Origin: Streptomyces griseomycini
GTDB taxonomy: Bacteria > Actinomycetota > Actinomycetes > Streptomycetales > Streptomycetaceae
Assembly: GCF_014203535.1 (NCBI RefSeq)
Contig: NZ_JACHJI010000007.1
Span: 62,001-126,000, forward strand
Direction: 5' to 3'
DNA: 64,000 bases
Positions 1-10,556 of the stretch are shown here, piece after piece. Position numbers and translations under genes: made by a program. How positions within the stretch are numbered: the stretch's first letter is position 1; each line of letters starts with the position of its first letter. Below the pieces are notes generated by a model, which was given only the letters and a program-made list of their open reading frames with translations, had not been told where the DNA came from and did no database searches.

Positions 1-1774
<1,774 letters not shown>

Positions 1775-1970
1775 AGGTGCGGCTCCTTGCAGTGTTGAAG
1801 CTCGTCTGGGAGGGAACCCGGACGGCGTCTCGCGCGGCGGGCACCGCATACGGGCCGGACGTCCGGGAAGAAATCAGAGCGGACCGCGCTGTCCGACCGA
1901 CTCCAGGATAGGTGTCGATCCGGAGGTGCAGGCCGACGGGCCCTTGCCGCCGGGCGACGCACTGCCATAC

Positions 1971-2000
1971 TTACGTTGCCGTAGGTTACGGAACCGTAGG
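1971..2000. promoter_or_regulatory. Two short dyads upstream of the desaturase, candidate TetR operator
   Basis: Two adjacent inverted repeats are visible: TACG-TTGC-CGTA at 1972-1983 and TACGG-AA-CCGTA at 1987-1998. They lie 65-95 bp before the desaturase start. The desaturase gene overlaps a TetR-type gene, so autoregulation by that protein is the simplest reading, but this is inference. Confidence 0.45.
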
Positions 2001-2065
2001 AAGACCGCACGGTCTCCGCAGCCGGGCACACCACCCCCATTCCACACACCCCACAGGGGACACGC

Positions 2066-3082
2066 ATGACCTCTACTCCCGATGTGATCGAAGAAGACTC
2101 GCGCAAGGACCGGCCCGGGGACGCGGCACCGCCCTCCGCCACGCTGGGCGGGGAGCAGAAGCGTTCGGTGGAGCAGGTCACGCTGCTGCTCTTCATCACC
2201 GTCCCGTTCCTGGCGCTGCTGGCGGCGGTCCCGCTGGCGTGGGGCTGGGGGGTGAGCTGGCTGGACCTCGGTCTGCTGGTCTTCTTCTACTTCCTGGGCT
2301 GCCACGGCATCACCATCGGCTTCCACCGGCACTTCACCCACGGGTCGTTCAAGGCCAAGCGTCCGTTGAAGATCGCGCTGGCCATCGCCGGTTCCATGGC
2401 GGTCGAGGGCCCGCTGGTGCGCTGGGTGGCCGATCACCGCAAGCACCACAAGTTCTCCGACGCCGAGGGCGACCCGCATTCGCCGTGGCGGTACGGGGAG
2501 ACGGTCCCGGCGCTGATCAAGGGCCTGTGGTGGGCGCACATCGGCTGGATGTTCGACGAGGAGCAGACGCCGCAGGACAAGTACGCGCCGGACCTGATCA
2601 AGGACAGGACGCTCAGGGCGATCTCCCGCCAGTTCGTGCTGTGGACGGTCGTGTCGCTGGCGCTGCCGGCGCTGATCGGCGGCCTGGTCACCATGTCGTG
2701 GTGGGGGGCGTTCACGGGCTTCTTCTGGGGGTCACTCGTCCGGGTGGCGTTGCTGCACCACGTGACGTGGTCGATCAACTCGATCTGCCACGCGGTCGGC
2801 AAGCGCCCGTTCAAGTCGCGGGACCGTTCGGGCAACGTGTGGTGGCTGGCGGTGCTGTCCTGCGGTGAGTCCTGGCACAACCTGCACCACGCCGACCCGA
2901 CCTCGGCGCGGCACGGGGTGGAGCGGGGGCAGCTCGACTCGAGCGCCCGACTGATCCGCTGGTTCGAGCAGTTGGGCTGGGCGTACGACGTGCGGTGGCC
3001 GTCACGCTCGCGTATCGATTCGCGCCGCAATGCGGCAGAAGGCGGTGCCCGGCGGGGGAAGGAAGCCGTGAAGGCGGCATGA
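2066..3082 (+). CDS. Acyl-CoA (delta-9 type) fatty acid desaturase
   Basis: A 338-residue integral membrane di-iron desaturase that would introduce a double bond into a fatty acyl chain and so adjust membrane fluidity. All three histidine boxes of the family are present: HRHFTH near residue 92, HRKHH near 128 and HNLHH near 272. Hydrophobic membrane segments lie at about residues 40-85 and 190-230. The ATG at 2066 is preceded by a purine-rich AGGGGA. The stop overlaps the start of the downstream TetR gene (ATGA), so the two are probably co-transcribed and translationally coupled. The acyl carrier (CoA, ACP or lipid) cannot be told from sequence. Confidence 0.93.
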   Translation: MTSTPDVIEEDSRKDRPGDAAPPSATLGGEQKRSVEQVTLLLFITVPFLALLAAVPLAWGWGVSWLDLGLLVFFYFLGCHGITIGFHRHFTHGSFKAKRPLKIALAIAGSMAVEGPLVRWVADHRKHHKFSDAEGDPHSPWRYGETVPALIKGLWWAHIGWMFDEEQTPQDKYAPDLIKDRTLRAISRQFVLWTVVSLALPALIGGLVTMSWWGAFTGFFWGSLVRVALLHHVTWSINSICHAVGKRPFKSRDRSGNVWWLAVLSCGESWHNLHHADPTSARHGVERGQLDSSARLIRWFEQLGWAYDVRWPSRSRIDSRRNAAEGGARRGKEAVKAA

Positions 3083-3753
3083 TGGTCGCCGTGGCGACCG
3101 ACTCCAGCACCCCGAGCAACGACAAGCCGCGGCGCGCGCGCCGCACCCGGATGACCGGTGCCGAGCGCCGCCAGCAGCTGCTGGAGATCGGTCGCACCCT
3201 GTTCGCCGCCAAGGGCTTCGAGGGCACCTCGGTGGAGGAGATCGCGGCGAAGGCCGGGGTGTCCAAGCCGGTGGTGTACGAGCACTTCGGCGGCAAGGAG
3301 GGGCTGTACGCGGTGGTGGTGGACCGTGAGATGCGGCGGCTGCTGGACATGGTGACCAGCTCCCTGACCGCCGGCCACCCGCGCGAGCTGTGCGAACAGG
3401 CGGCGTTCGCACTGCTGGACTACATCGAGGAGTACACGGACGGCTTCCGCATCCTGGTCCGCGACTCGCCCATCCCGCAGTCGACGGGTTCCTTCGCCTC
3501 CCTGATCTCGGACATCGCCACCCAGGTGGAGGACATCCTGGGCCGCGAGTTCAAGAGCCGGGGCTTCGACCCCAAGCTGGCCCCGCTGTACGCGCAGGCC
3601 CTGGTCGGGATGGTCGCGCTGACCGGCCAGTGGTGGCTGGACGTGCGCAGGCCGAAGAAGGCGGAGGTGGCGGCCCACCTGGTGAACCTGGCCTGGCACG
3701 GCCTGGACGGGCTGGAGCCCAAGCCGCGGCTGATAGGGCACCGGAAGAGCTAG
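3079..3753 (+). CDS. TetR/AcrR-family transcriptional regulator
   Basis: A 224-residue regulator. The N-terminal helix-turn-helix (about residues 30-75) has the typical KGFEGTSVEEIAAKAGVS and YEHFGGKE segments; the rest is a helical ligand domain. The ATG at 3079 overlaps the desaturase stop by 4 bp; an in-frame ATG directly after it (3082) is an equally good start. Because of the coupling it probably senses an acyl-CoA or a lipid signal and controls desaturation, but the ligand is not visible. Its TAG stop overlaps the stop of the reverse-strand VOC pseudogene in a shared CTAG at 3750-3753. Confidence 0.92.
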   Translation: MMVAVATDSSTPSNDKPRRARRTRMTGAERRQQLLEIGRTLFAAKGFEGTSVEEIAAKAGVSKPVVYEHFGGKEGLYAVVVDREMRRLLDMVTSSLTAGHPRELCEQAAFALLDYIEEYTDGFRILVRDSPIPQSTGSFASLISDIATQVEDILGREFKSRGFDPKLAPLYAQALVGMVALTGQWWLDVRRPKKAEVAAHLVNLAWHGLDGLEPKPRLIGHRKS

Positions 3754-4105
3754 CGGGGCTCCAGGAACTCCAGGCGGTCGCCGCCGGGGCCTCCGAGCAG
3801 GAGCGGCGGTGGCCCGGCAGGTCGTCGTCCCGGGTGACGGGGCCCGTGGGCCGCCGGCCGGGCGGCGCACGCGTCGACCCCGGTGCCCCTCAGGCCGGGG
3901 TGGGCCTCCCCCGCGGGCCGGAAGTCCAGTTCGATCCCCGGGTGGAGCTGTACGGATCCGGCCCGGAACCAGCAGCCGCCGCGTGCGGCGAGGGCCGGCG
4001 GCTTGGGACCTCGGTCATGCCGAGGACGCCGGCGCGGTACGTGCGGAGACGGGCCTCGGAGCCGGGCGGCGCGGCCGGCTGGACGTGGTCGACGGCGGTG
4101 GTCAC
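3750..4105 (-). pseudogene. Decayed VOC (glyoxalase/bleomycin-resistance fold) family gene
   Basis: The reverse strand starts well: an AAGGAGGTG ribosome binding site, a GTG at 4105 and about 35 residues reading DHVQPAAPPGSE...GVLGMTEVP. A 1-nt loss after the EVP codons then moves the family sequence (PALAARGGCWFRAG..., FRP) into another frame. Further shifts follow, since DDDLPGHRR and the final GDRLEFLEPR-stop lie in different frames. The family core (N-terminal HVQLA motif, C-terminal RLEF motif) is thus present in order but broken at three places at least. The gene directly follows the methyltransferase gene (2 nt gap), so it was once the second gene of that operon. The 350 bp hold no other gene. 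Confidence 0.8.
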
Positions 4106-4107
4106 GG

Positions 4108-4947
4108 TCACACCTCCTTGACGGCGACGGCGAAGATCCGCCGGAAGGGGAACGGGGTGCCGTGCGGGCCGGTCGGGTAGGCCGCGCGCAGGGCGGTGCG
4201 GTACTCCTCCAGGAAGGCGTCCCGCGCCCCGGGGTCGTCGGCGAGGGCGGTCAGGACGGGCCTCAGGCCGGTGCCCCTCACCCAGTCCAGGACGGGGTCC
4301 TCCCCGGTCAGCAGGTGGACGTACGTCGTCTCCCACACGTCGGCGGTGCAGCCGAGGCCGGCCAGCCGTTCCAGGTACGCCTCCGGCCGGAGCACGGCCC
4401 CGGCGTGGCGCAGGACGCCGCCGAGGCGGGCGCGCCACCGCGGGGAGGCGGCGAGGTCGCGCATGAGGCTGTGGCTGGGGGCGTCGAAGTTGCCGGGCAC
4501 CTGGAAGGCGAAGGTGCCGCCGGGGGCGAGTCCGGCGATCCAGTCGGGGAAGCGGTCCGCGTGCCCCGGGACCCACTGCAGCGTGGCGTTGCTGACGATC
4601 AGGTCGTACGGCCGGTCGGGGGTCCAGGTGCGGGCGTCGGCGGGGGCGAAGTCGAGCCGGCCGCCCCCGGGGGTGGGGCCCCCGTGGCCGGTGCGGGCCG
4701 CGTCGAGCATCTCGGGCGAGTTGTCGTAGCCGGTGACGCGGGCGGTGGGCCAGCGGTCGGCGAGCAGCGCGGTGACGTTGCCGGCGCCGCAGCCCAGGTC
4801 GGCGATGCGGGGCGGATCACCCGGGAGGCCGGGGACCCGGGCGAGCAGGTCGGTGAAGGGCCGGGCGCGATGGCCGGCGTGGCGCAGGTACTGGGCGGGG
4901 TCCCAGACGGGGCCGGTGGGACTGGCGGGACTGGCGGGCGCGGACAC
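4108..4947 (-). CDS. tam: SAM-dependent methyltransferase, trans-aconitate 2-methyltransferase-like
   Basis: A class I methyltransferase of about 279 residues that probably methylates a small carboxylic acid such as trans-aconitate. The SAM-binding motif I reads IADLGCGAGNVTALL, followed by the acidic strand end TGYDNSPEML and post-motif VSNATLQWVPGH, all typical of Tam proteins. GTG at 4947 is chosen because GGGAGG lies just before it; an in-frame ATG at 4992 would add 15 low-complexity residues. Divergent from a MarR regulator whose operator-like palindromes fill the gap. Substrate is inferred from family only. Confidence 0.85.
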   Translation of the reverse strand: MSAPASPASPTGPVWDPAQYLRHAGHRARPFTDLLARVPGLPGDPPRIADLGCGAGNVTALLADRWPTARVTGYDNSPEMLDAARTGHGGPTPGGGRLDFAPADARTWTPDRPYDLIVSNATLQWVPGHADRFPDWIAGLAPGGTFAFQVPGNFDAPSHSLMRDLAASPRWRARLGGVLRHAGAVLRPEAYLERLAGLGCTADVWETTYVHLLTGEDPVLDWVRGTGLRPVLTALADDPGARDAFLEEYRTALRAAYPTGPHGTPFPFRRIFAVAVKEV

Positions 4948-4997
4948 GGAGCCTCCCGGTGCTGACGGACCGGTACCCAGTCTCACCCCCATTTACC

Positions 4998-5037
4998 TCG
5001 ACGTCAAGACACTTGACATCAAGAGACTTCACGTCGA
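4998..5037. promoter_or_regulatory. Nested palindromes, candidate MarR operator
   Basis: Between the divergent methyltransferase and MarR genes lie TCGACGTCAAG (4998-5008) and its near-inverse CTTCACGTCGA (5027-5037), with TCAAG-ACA-CTTGA (5004-5016) and CTTGA-CA-TCAAG (5012-5023) nested inside. A -10-like TACACT at 5047-5052 follows. The position suits autorepression plus control of tam. Confidence 0.6.
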
Positions 5038-5059
5038 CACAACCACTACACTGATCCGC

Positions 5060-5557
5060 ATGGAGGACGAGGTCGATCGGCTGGTCGCAGCGTGGCGCCG
5101 GGAGCGCCCGGACCTCGACGTGGAACCGCTCGAGGTGCTCAGCCGGGTGAGCAGGCTGGCCCGGCACCTGGACCGGGCACGTCGGCTCGCCTTCGCCGAA
5201 CACGGACTGGAGTCCTGGGAGTTCGACGTCCTGACCGCGCTGCGCCGCGCGGGCACCCCGTACCAGCTGTCGCCGGGGCAGCTCCTCACCCAGACCCTGG
5301 TCACGTCGGGCACGATGACCAACCGCATCGACCGCCTCACCAAGAAGGGGCTGGTGGAGCGGCTGCCCGACCCCAGTGACCGGCGCGGTGTCCTGGTCCG
5401 GCTCACGGACGAGGGCCGCGACCGCGCCGACCAGGCACTGGCCGGGCTGCTGGCGCAGGAGCGGGCCATCCTCGCGGAACTCTCCCACGGGCAGCGCGGG
5501 GAGCTGGCCGGGCTGCTACGCCGGTTGACCGCCCCGTTCGACAACATCCCCGGTTGA
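5060..5557 (+). CDS. MarR-family transcriptional regulator
   Basis: A 165-residue winged-helix regulator. The recognition region reads TSGTMTNRIDRLTKKGLVERLPDPSDRRGVLV (given here in parts: TSGTMTNRIDRL, then GLVERLPDP and DRRGVLVRLT), the standard MarR wing. The ATG at 5060 lies 7 nt after a TACACT element and has no Shine-Dalgarno, suggesting a leaderless message. It is divergent from tam, which it probably controls through the palindromes in between. Its last 14 codons overlap, tail to tail, the end of the reverse-strand response regulator. The ligand is unknown. Confidence 0.9.
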   Translation: MEDEVDRLVAAWRRERPDLDVEPLEVLSRVSRLARHLDRARRLAFAEHGLESWEFDVLTALRRAGTPYQLSPGQLLTQTLVTSGTMTNRIDRLTKKGLVERLPDPSDRRGVLVRLTDEGRDRADQALAGLLAQERAILAELSHGQRGELAGLLRRLTAPFDNIPG

Positions 5558-6295
5558 CGGCCGGTCCAGGTCGACGGGCCCGACGCCCGCCCGGCGGGCG
5601 AGGGCGACGGCGGCGAGGGTGGAGTGCACCCCCAGTTTGCCGAGGACGTTCTGCATGTGCGTGCGCACGGTGTGCGGGGACAGGAACAGGCGCTCGGCGA
5701 CCGCTTTGCGCCCCAGCCCCGCGACCATGCACCGCAGCACCTCCCGCTCCCGCGGGGTCAGGGACTCCACGAGCCGTTCGCTCTCGGTGCGGTGCCTGCG
5801 GGCGGCGGTCAGTTCGCGCAGGACGCCGGTGAGCAGGGCGGGCGGCAGGTGCGTCTCGTCGCGCAGCACCCCGCGGATCACGGTGAGCAGCCGGTTCAGC
5901 GAGCAGTCCTTGGCCACCCATCCGGAGGCGCCCGCCTGCAGGGCGAGCGCGGCCCGGCGCGGGTCGTCCTTCTCGGCGAGGACCACGGTCCGCGCCTGCG
6001 GCTGCGCGGAGCGCACCCCGGTGACCAGCGCTATCCCGTCGACGAGCCCGTCCTCGTCGCCGTCCTGCACCGGCACGGCCGGCCGCCCGCCCGGCACCTT
6101 GCCGCCCAGGTCGGCGTCGACGAGCAAGACGTCGAACCGCCGCCCCTCGGCGGCCGCCCGCTCCAGGCAGCGCAGCGCGGCCGGGCCGCTGCCCGCCGCG
6201 GACACCTCGACGTCGGGCTCTGCGGCCAGTGCCGCGGCCAGCGACTCGGCGAAGATGCGATGGTCGTCGACGACCAGGACTCGGATGCGAACCAC
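5516..6295 (-). CDS. LuxR/NarL-type response regulator
   Basis: A 259-residue two-domain regulator. The receiver domain has VVDDHRIFAE at the N-terminus, a phosphoacceptor candidate in LLVDADLG (about residue 60) and the VAKD lysine near residue 130; the C-terminal HTH (about residues 180-240) reads LTPREREVLRCMVAGLGRK and SPHTVRTHMQNVLGKLGV. An insertion rich in Gly/Pro/Asp lies between the acceptor Asp and the next helix. The GTG at 6295 follows GGGGG. No histidine kinase is adjacent, so it is an orphan regulator; the targets are unknown. Confidence 0.88.
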   Translation of the reverse strand: MVRIRVLVVDDHRIFAESLAAALAAEPDVEVSAAGSGPAALRCLERAAAEGRRFDVLLVDADLGGKVPGGRPAVPVQDGDEDGLVDGIALVTGVRSAQPQARTVVLAEKDDPRRAALALQAGASGWVAKDCSLNRLLTVIRGVLRDETHLPPALLTGVLRELTAARRHRTESERLVESLTPREREVLRCMVAGLGRKAVAERLFLSPHTVRTHMQNVLGKLGVHSTLAAVALARRAGVGPVDLDRPSTGDVVERGGQPA

Positions 6296-6597
6296 GAAAC
6301 CCCCTTCCCCGAGCTCTCCGCAGAGCAGGGGATCACCCCATCGTCGGGGGACGGCGCCGGCGCGGGTACGGCGCCGAGGCCCCCGTCATGGACTCACCGG
6401 ACATGGGACGGGTCGCCTCGACCGCACGGCCGCCGCCGCGCGCCGTCCGCCACCCCGCCCCGGACGCCGTACCCGACTTCTCTCGCCCCCTGATCGACGC
6501 CGGCCCCCACCGGCGCTGTTCATCAGGGTACGGGCGGGGGCCGGGAGCGGAAGGTTATTTGCAGAACTGGCGGCCTTGCGCGTTTATGGTGTGCCGC

Positions 6598-7038
6598 ATG
6601 TTCCGTCTTGAGACAGAAGTCGACAAGGCCCGACGTGATCTGCTCCGCAGGCGCCTACGGGACACCAACACGGCGGCCTCCCCGGTGCTGCGCGCCCTGC
6701 GCGGAACGCCGGACGAACGCGAGTCGGCTTTGCACGTGTGGGCGTCGAACGCCGACGGCGAGCTGGCGGGCGGTCTGGTCGGCCACACCTGGACGGCCTG
6801 GCTGCACGTGACCTACCTCTGGGTCGACGGCCGCCACCGGGGGGCGGGCCTGGGCTCCCGCCTCCTGGCGGAGGCGGAACGCGTCGCCGCCGGACGCGGC
6901 TGCACGTCCTCCCGGGTGGAGACCTGGGACTTCCAGGCCCCGGACTTCTACCGGAAGCAGGGCTACGAGGTGGTCTGCGTGATCCCCGACTACCCGCCGG
7001 GCATCACGGAGTACACCCTGACGAAGCGGCTGGGCTGA
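6598..7038 (+). CDS. GNAT-family N-acetyltransferase
   Basis: A 146-residue acetyltransferase. The acetyl-CoA binding motif A reads VDGRHRGAGLGSRLLAEAE (about residues 75-95), followed by the DFYRKQGYEVVCVIPDYP C-terminal strand region common in the GNAT fold. TATGGT (6585-6590) lies 7 nt before the ATG and no ribosome binding site is seen, so a leaderless start at 6598 is preferred over the in-frame ATG at 6586. The substrate is unknown. It ends tail to tail with galK, with a terminator hairpin between. Confidence 0.87.
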   Translation: MFRLETEVDKARRDLLRRRLRDTNTAASPVLRALRGTPDERESALHVWASNADGELAGGLVGHTWTAWLHVTYLWVDGRHRGAGLGSRLLAEAERVAAGRGCTSSRVETWDFQAPDFYRKQGYEVVCVIPDYPPGITEYTLTKRLG

Positions 7039-7040
7039 CC

Positions 7041-7075
7041 GGGACGGCCGGCGAGGACGCCTCGCCGGCCGTCCC
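7041..7075. terminator. Bidirectional hairpin between the GNAT gene and galK
   Basis: A perfect 16-bp stem (7041-7056 with 7060-7075) with a 3-nt loop directly after the GNAT stop and 30 bp before the galK stop. Typical intrinsic-type hairpin without a T-run. Confidence 0.8.
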
Positions 7076-7104
7076 GCGGCGCCCCGGGCTCGGACGCCCC
7101 GGGC

Positions 7105-8273
<1,169 letters not shown>

Positions 8274-8277
<4 letters not shown>

Positions 8278-9269
8278 GCCCCGGCCTCCCGACCCTTCGT
8301 CACGTTCTCCCCGGCGCGCCGCTGCGCGAACTCCCACGCGTCGGCGACGATCCCCGTGAGGTCCGTGCGCGACGGCTTCCAGCCCAGCCTCTCGCGGGCC
8401 GTGGCGGCCGACGCCACCAGGACCGCCGGGTCGCCGCCCCGGCGCGGGGCCACGACCTCGGGGATCGGGTGGCCGGTCACCTCGCGGACCGTCTCGATCA
8501 CCTCGCGGACGGAGAAGCCGTTGCCGTTGCCGAGGTTGCAGATCAGGTGCTCGCCGGGGGCGGCCGCCTCCAGGGCCAGCAGGTGGGCCTCGGCCAGGTC
8601 GGCGACGTGGATGTAGTCGCGCACGCAGGTGCCGTCCGGCGTCGGGTAGTCGTCGCCGTAGACGGAGACGGCGTCCCGCCTGCCCTGCGCCACCTGCAGC
8701 ACGAGCGGGATCAGGTGCGACTCGGGGTCGTGGCGCTCGCCGTGCGCGCCGTACGCGCCGGCCACGTTGAAGTAGCGCAGGGAGACCGCGCCCAGGCCGT
8801 GCGCCGCCGCCTCGCCGGTGATCATGTGGTCGACGGCGAGCTTGGAGGCCCCGTAGGGGTTCGTGGGCCGGGTCGGGGCGGACTCGACGATCGGGACCTG
8901 CTCCGGCTCGCCGTAGGTCGCCGCCGTGGAGGAGAACACCAGCCGGCGCACGCCCGCCGCGCGCATGGCCGCCAGCAGCGCCATGGTGCCGCCGACGTTG
9001 TTGTCCCAGTACTTCTCCGGCTTCACCACCGACTCGCCGACCTGCGAGGACGCGGCGAAGTGCAGGACGCCGTCGTAGGACGGGTCCAGCCACTGCGCGG
9101 CGTCGCGGATGTCGCCCTCGACGAAGGAGGCGCCCGCGGGGACGCCCTCGCGGAAGCCGGTGGAGAGGTTGTCGAGCACGACGACCTCGTGACCGGCCTC
9201 CAGCAGATGCTGGGCGACGACACCGCCGACGTAACCGGCACCGCCCGTCACCAGGTACTTCCCGCTCAT
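8274..9269 (-). CDS. galE: UDP-glucose 4-epimerase
   Basis: Interconverts UDP-galactose and UDP-glucose with bound NAD. The 331 residues start with the Rossmann motif TGGAGYVGG and carry the catalytic YGASK (Tyr-x-x-x-Lys) near residue 150 and a Ser-Ser-Thr pair in VFSSTAATYG. Family length is about 330, so it is complete. Its start overlaps the galT stop and its stop overlaps the galK start. Confidence 0.97.
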
Positions 9270-10351
9270 GAACTCGCTACCTCCCGCAGTCGCTCGGCCG
9301 CGCGCTCCGGCGGCACGTCGTTGATGAACACGTTCATGCCGGACTCGGAGCCCGCGAGGAACTTCAGCTTGCCGGACGTGCGGCGGATGGTGAAAAGCTC
9401 CAGGTGGAGCGCGAAGTCGTCGCGCGTGACGCCGTCGAACTCCTCCAGCGCGCCGAACGGCGCCTGGTGCCAGGCCGCGATGTACGGCGTCGGGGGCTCC
9501 CCCGCGCCTTCCTCCCCCCCGTCCCCCCCGTCGAAGATCCGGTCGAAGCGCCTCAACAGTTCCAGATAGACCTGGGGGAACTCCGTGCGCGCCGCCTCGT
9601 CGAGTCCGAGCAGGTCGGGCACGCGGCGCTTCGGGTACAGGTGGACCTCGTAGGGCCAGTGCGCCGCGTACGGCACGAAGGCGGCCCAGTGTTCACCCTC
9701 CAGGACGACCCGTTCCCCGGCGAGTTCCCGCTCCAGCACGGCGTCGAAGAGGTTCTCCCCGCCGGTCGCCTCCTTGTGCGCCGCCACTTGGCGCAGCATC
9801 AGGGCGGTGCGGGGGGTGGTGAAGGGGTAGGCGTAGATCTGCCCGTGCGGGTGCTGGAGGGTGACACCGATCTCGGCGCCCCGGTTCTCGAAGCAGAACA
9901 CCTGTTCCACGGAGGGCAGATGCGACAGCTCGGACGTCCGGTCCGTCCAGGCCTCCAGGACCAGCCGCGCCTGCCGTTCGCTCAGGTCGGCGAAGGAGGC
10001 GTCGTGGTCGGAGGTGAAGCAGACGACCTCGCACCGGCCCGAGTCCCCGGCCAGCGAGGGGAACCGGTTCTCGAAGACGACCACGTCGTACGAGGAGTCC
10101 GGGATCTCGCTCAGGCGGTCGCCCGCGGAGGGGCACAGGGGGCACTCGTCGGCCGGCGGGTGATAGGTGCGGCCCTGCCGGTGCGAGGCGACGGCGACGC
10201 TGTCACCCAGGAGCGGGTCGCGGCGGATCTCGGAGGTGGTGACGGTGGCGTCCAGCGGGCGGCGGTCGACCGCGTCGCGCACGATGTCGTCACTCAGGTC
10301 GTAGTAGACGATCTCGCGACCGTCGGCCAGCCGGGTCGAGGTCTTCTTCAC
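9266..10351 (-). CDS. galT: Galactose-1-phosphate uridylyltransferase
   Basis: Transfers UMP from UDP-glucose to galactose 1-phosphate. The 361 residues carry the active-site HPHGQIYAYP (His-Pro-His) near residue 174 and Zn-ligand candidates in CPLCPS. GTG at 10351 (VKKTSTRLADGRE) is chosen, with GGAG about 9 nt upstream; the open frame extends 14 codons further without a better start. It is the first gene of the gal operon and is divergent from the symporter gene. Confidence 0.95.
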   Translation of the reverse strand: MKKTSTRLADGREIVYYDLSDDIVRDAVDRRPLDATVTTSEIRRDPLLGDSVAVASHRQGRTYHPPADECPLCPSAGDRLSEIPDSSYDVVVFENRFPSLAGDSGRCEVVCFTSDHDASFADLSERQARLVLEAWTDRTSELSHLPSVEQVFCFENRGAEIGVTLQHPHGQIYAYPFTTPRTALMLRQVAAHKEATGGENLFDAVLERELAGERVVLEGEHWAAFVPYAAHWPYEVHLYPKRRVPDLLGLDEAARTEFPQVYLELLRRFDRIFDGGDGGEEGAGEPPTPYIAAWHQAPFGALEEFDGVTRDDFALHLELFTIRRTSGKLKFLAGSESGMNVFINDVPPERAAERLREVASS

Positions 10352-10393
10352 GCCGGACGCTCCATTCGGGCCGCTCACCGCGGCACTGCACAC

Positions 10394-10550
10394 ACCGCTT
10401 CACACTCTTCCAACAGAACCCAACATACCAAAACACAACCCATCAGAGCCAACACTCATCACGACCAAACGGAGAACACCACCAAAACCGTTCACCCACT
10501 GAACGCGGAGGCATAGGTTCCGCAAGGTATCGGTTCGCGCAACGAAGCGA
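10394..10550. promoter_or_regulatory. gal operon / symporter divergent promoter region
   Basis: An unusually A/C-rich stretch on the forward strand for this genome. On the reverse strand it reads T/G-rich with a -10-like TATGTT (complement of 10422-10427) about 70 bp before galT, surrounded by repeated TGTTTTG/TGTTGG words that resemble direct-repeat operator sites of the Streptomyces gal promoter. The forward symporter must also be expressed from here. Exact start sites are not determined. Confidence 0.6.
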
Positions 10551-10556
10551 GTACGC

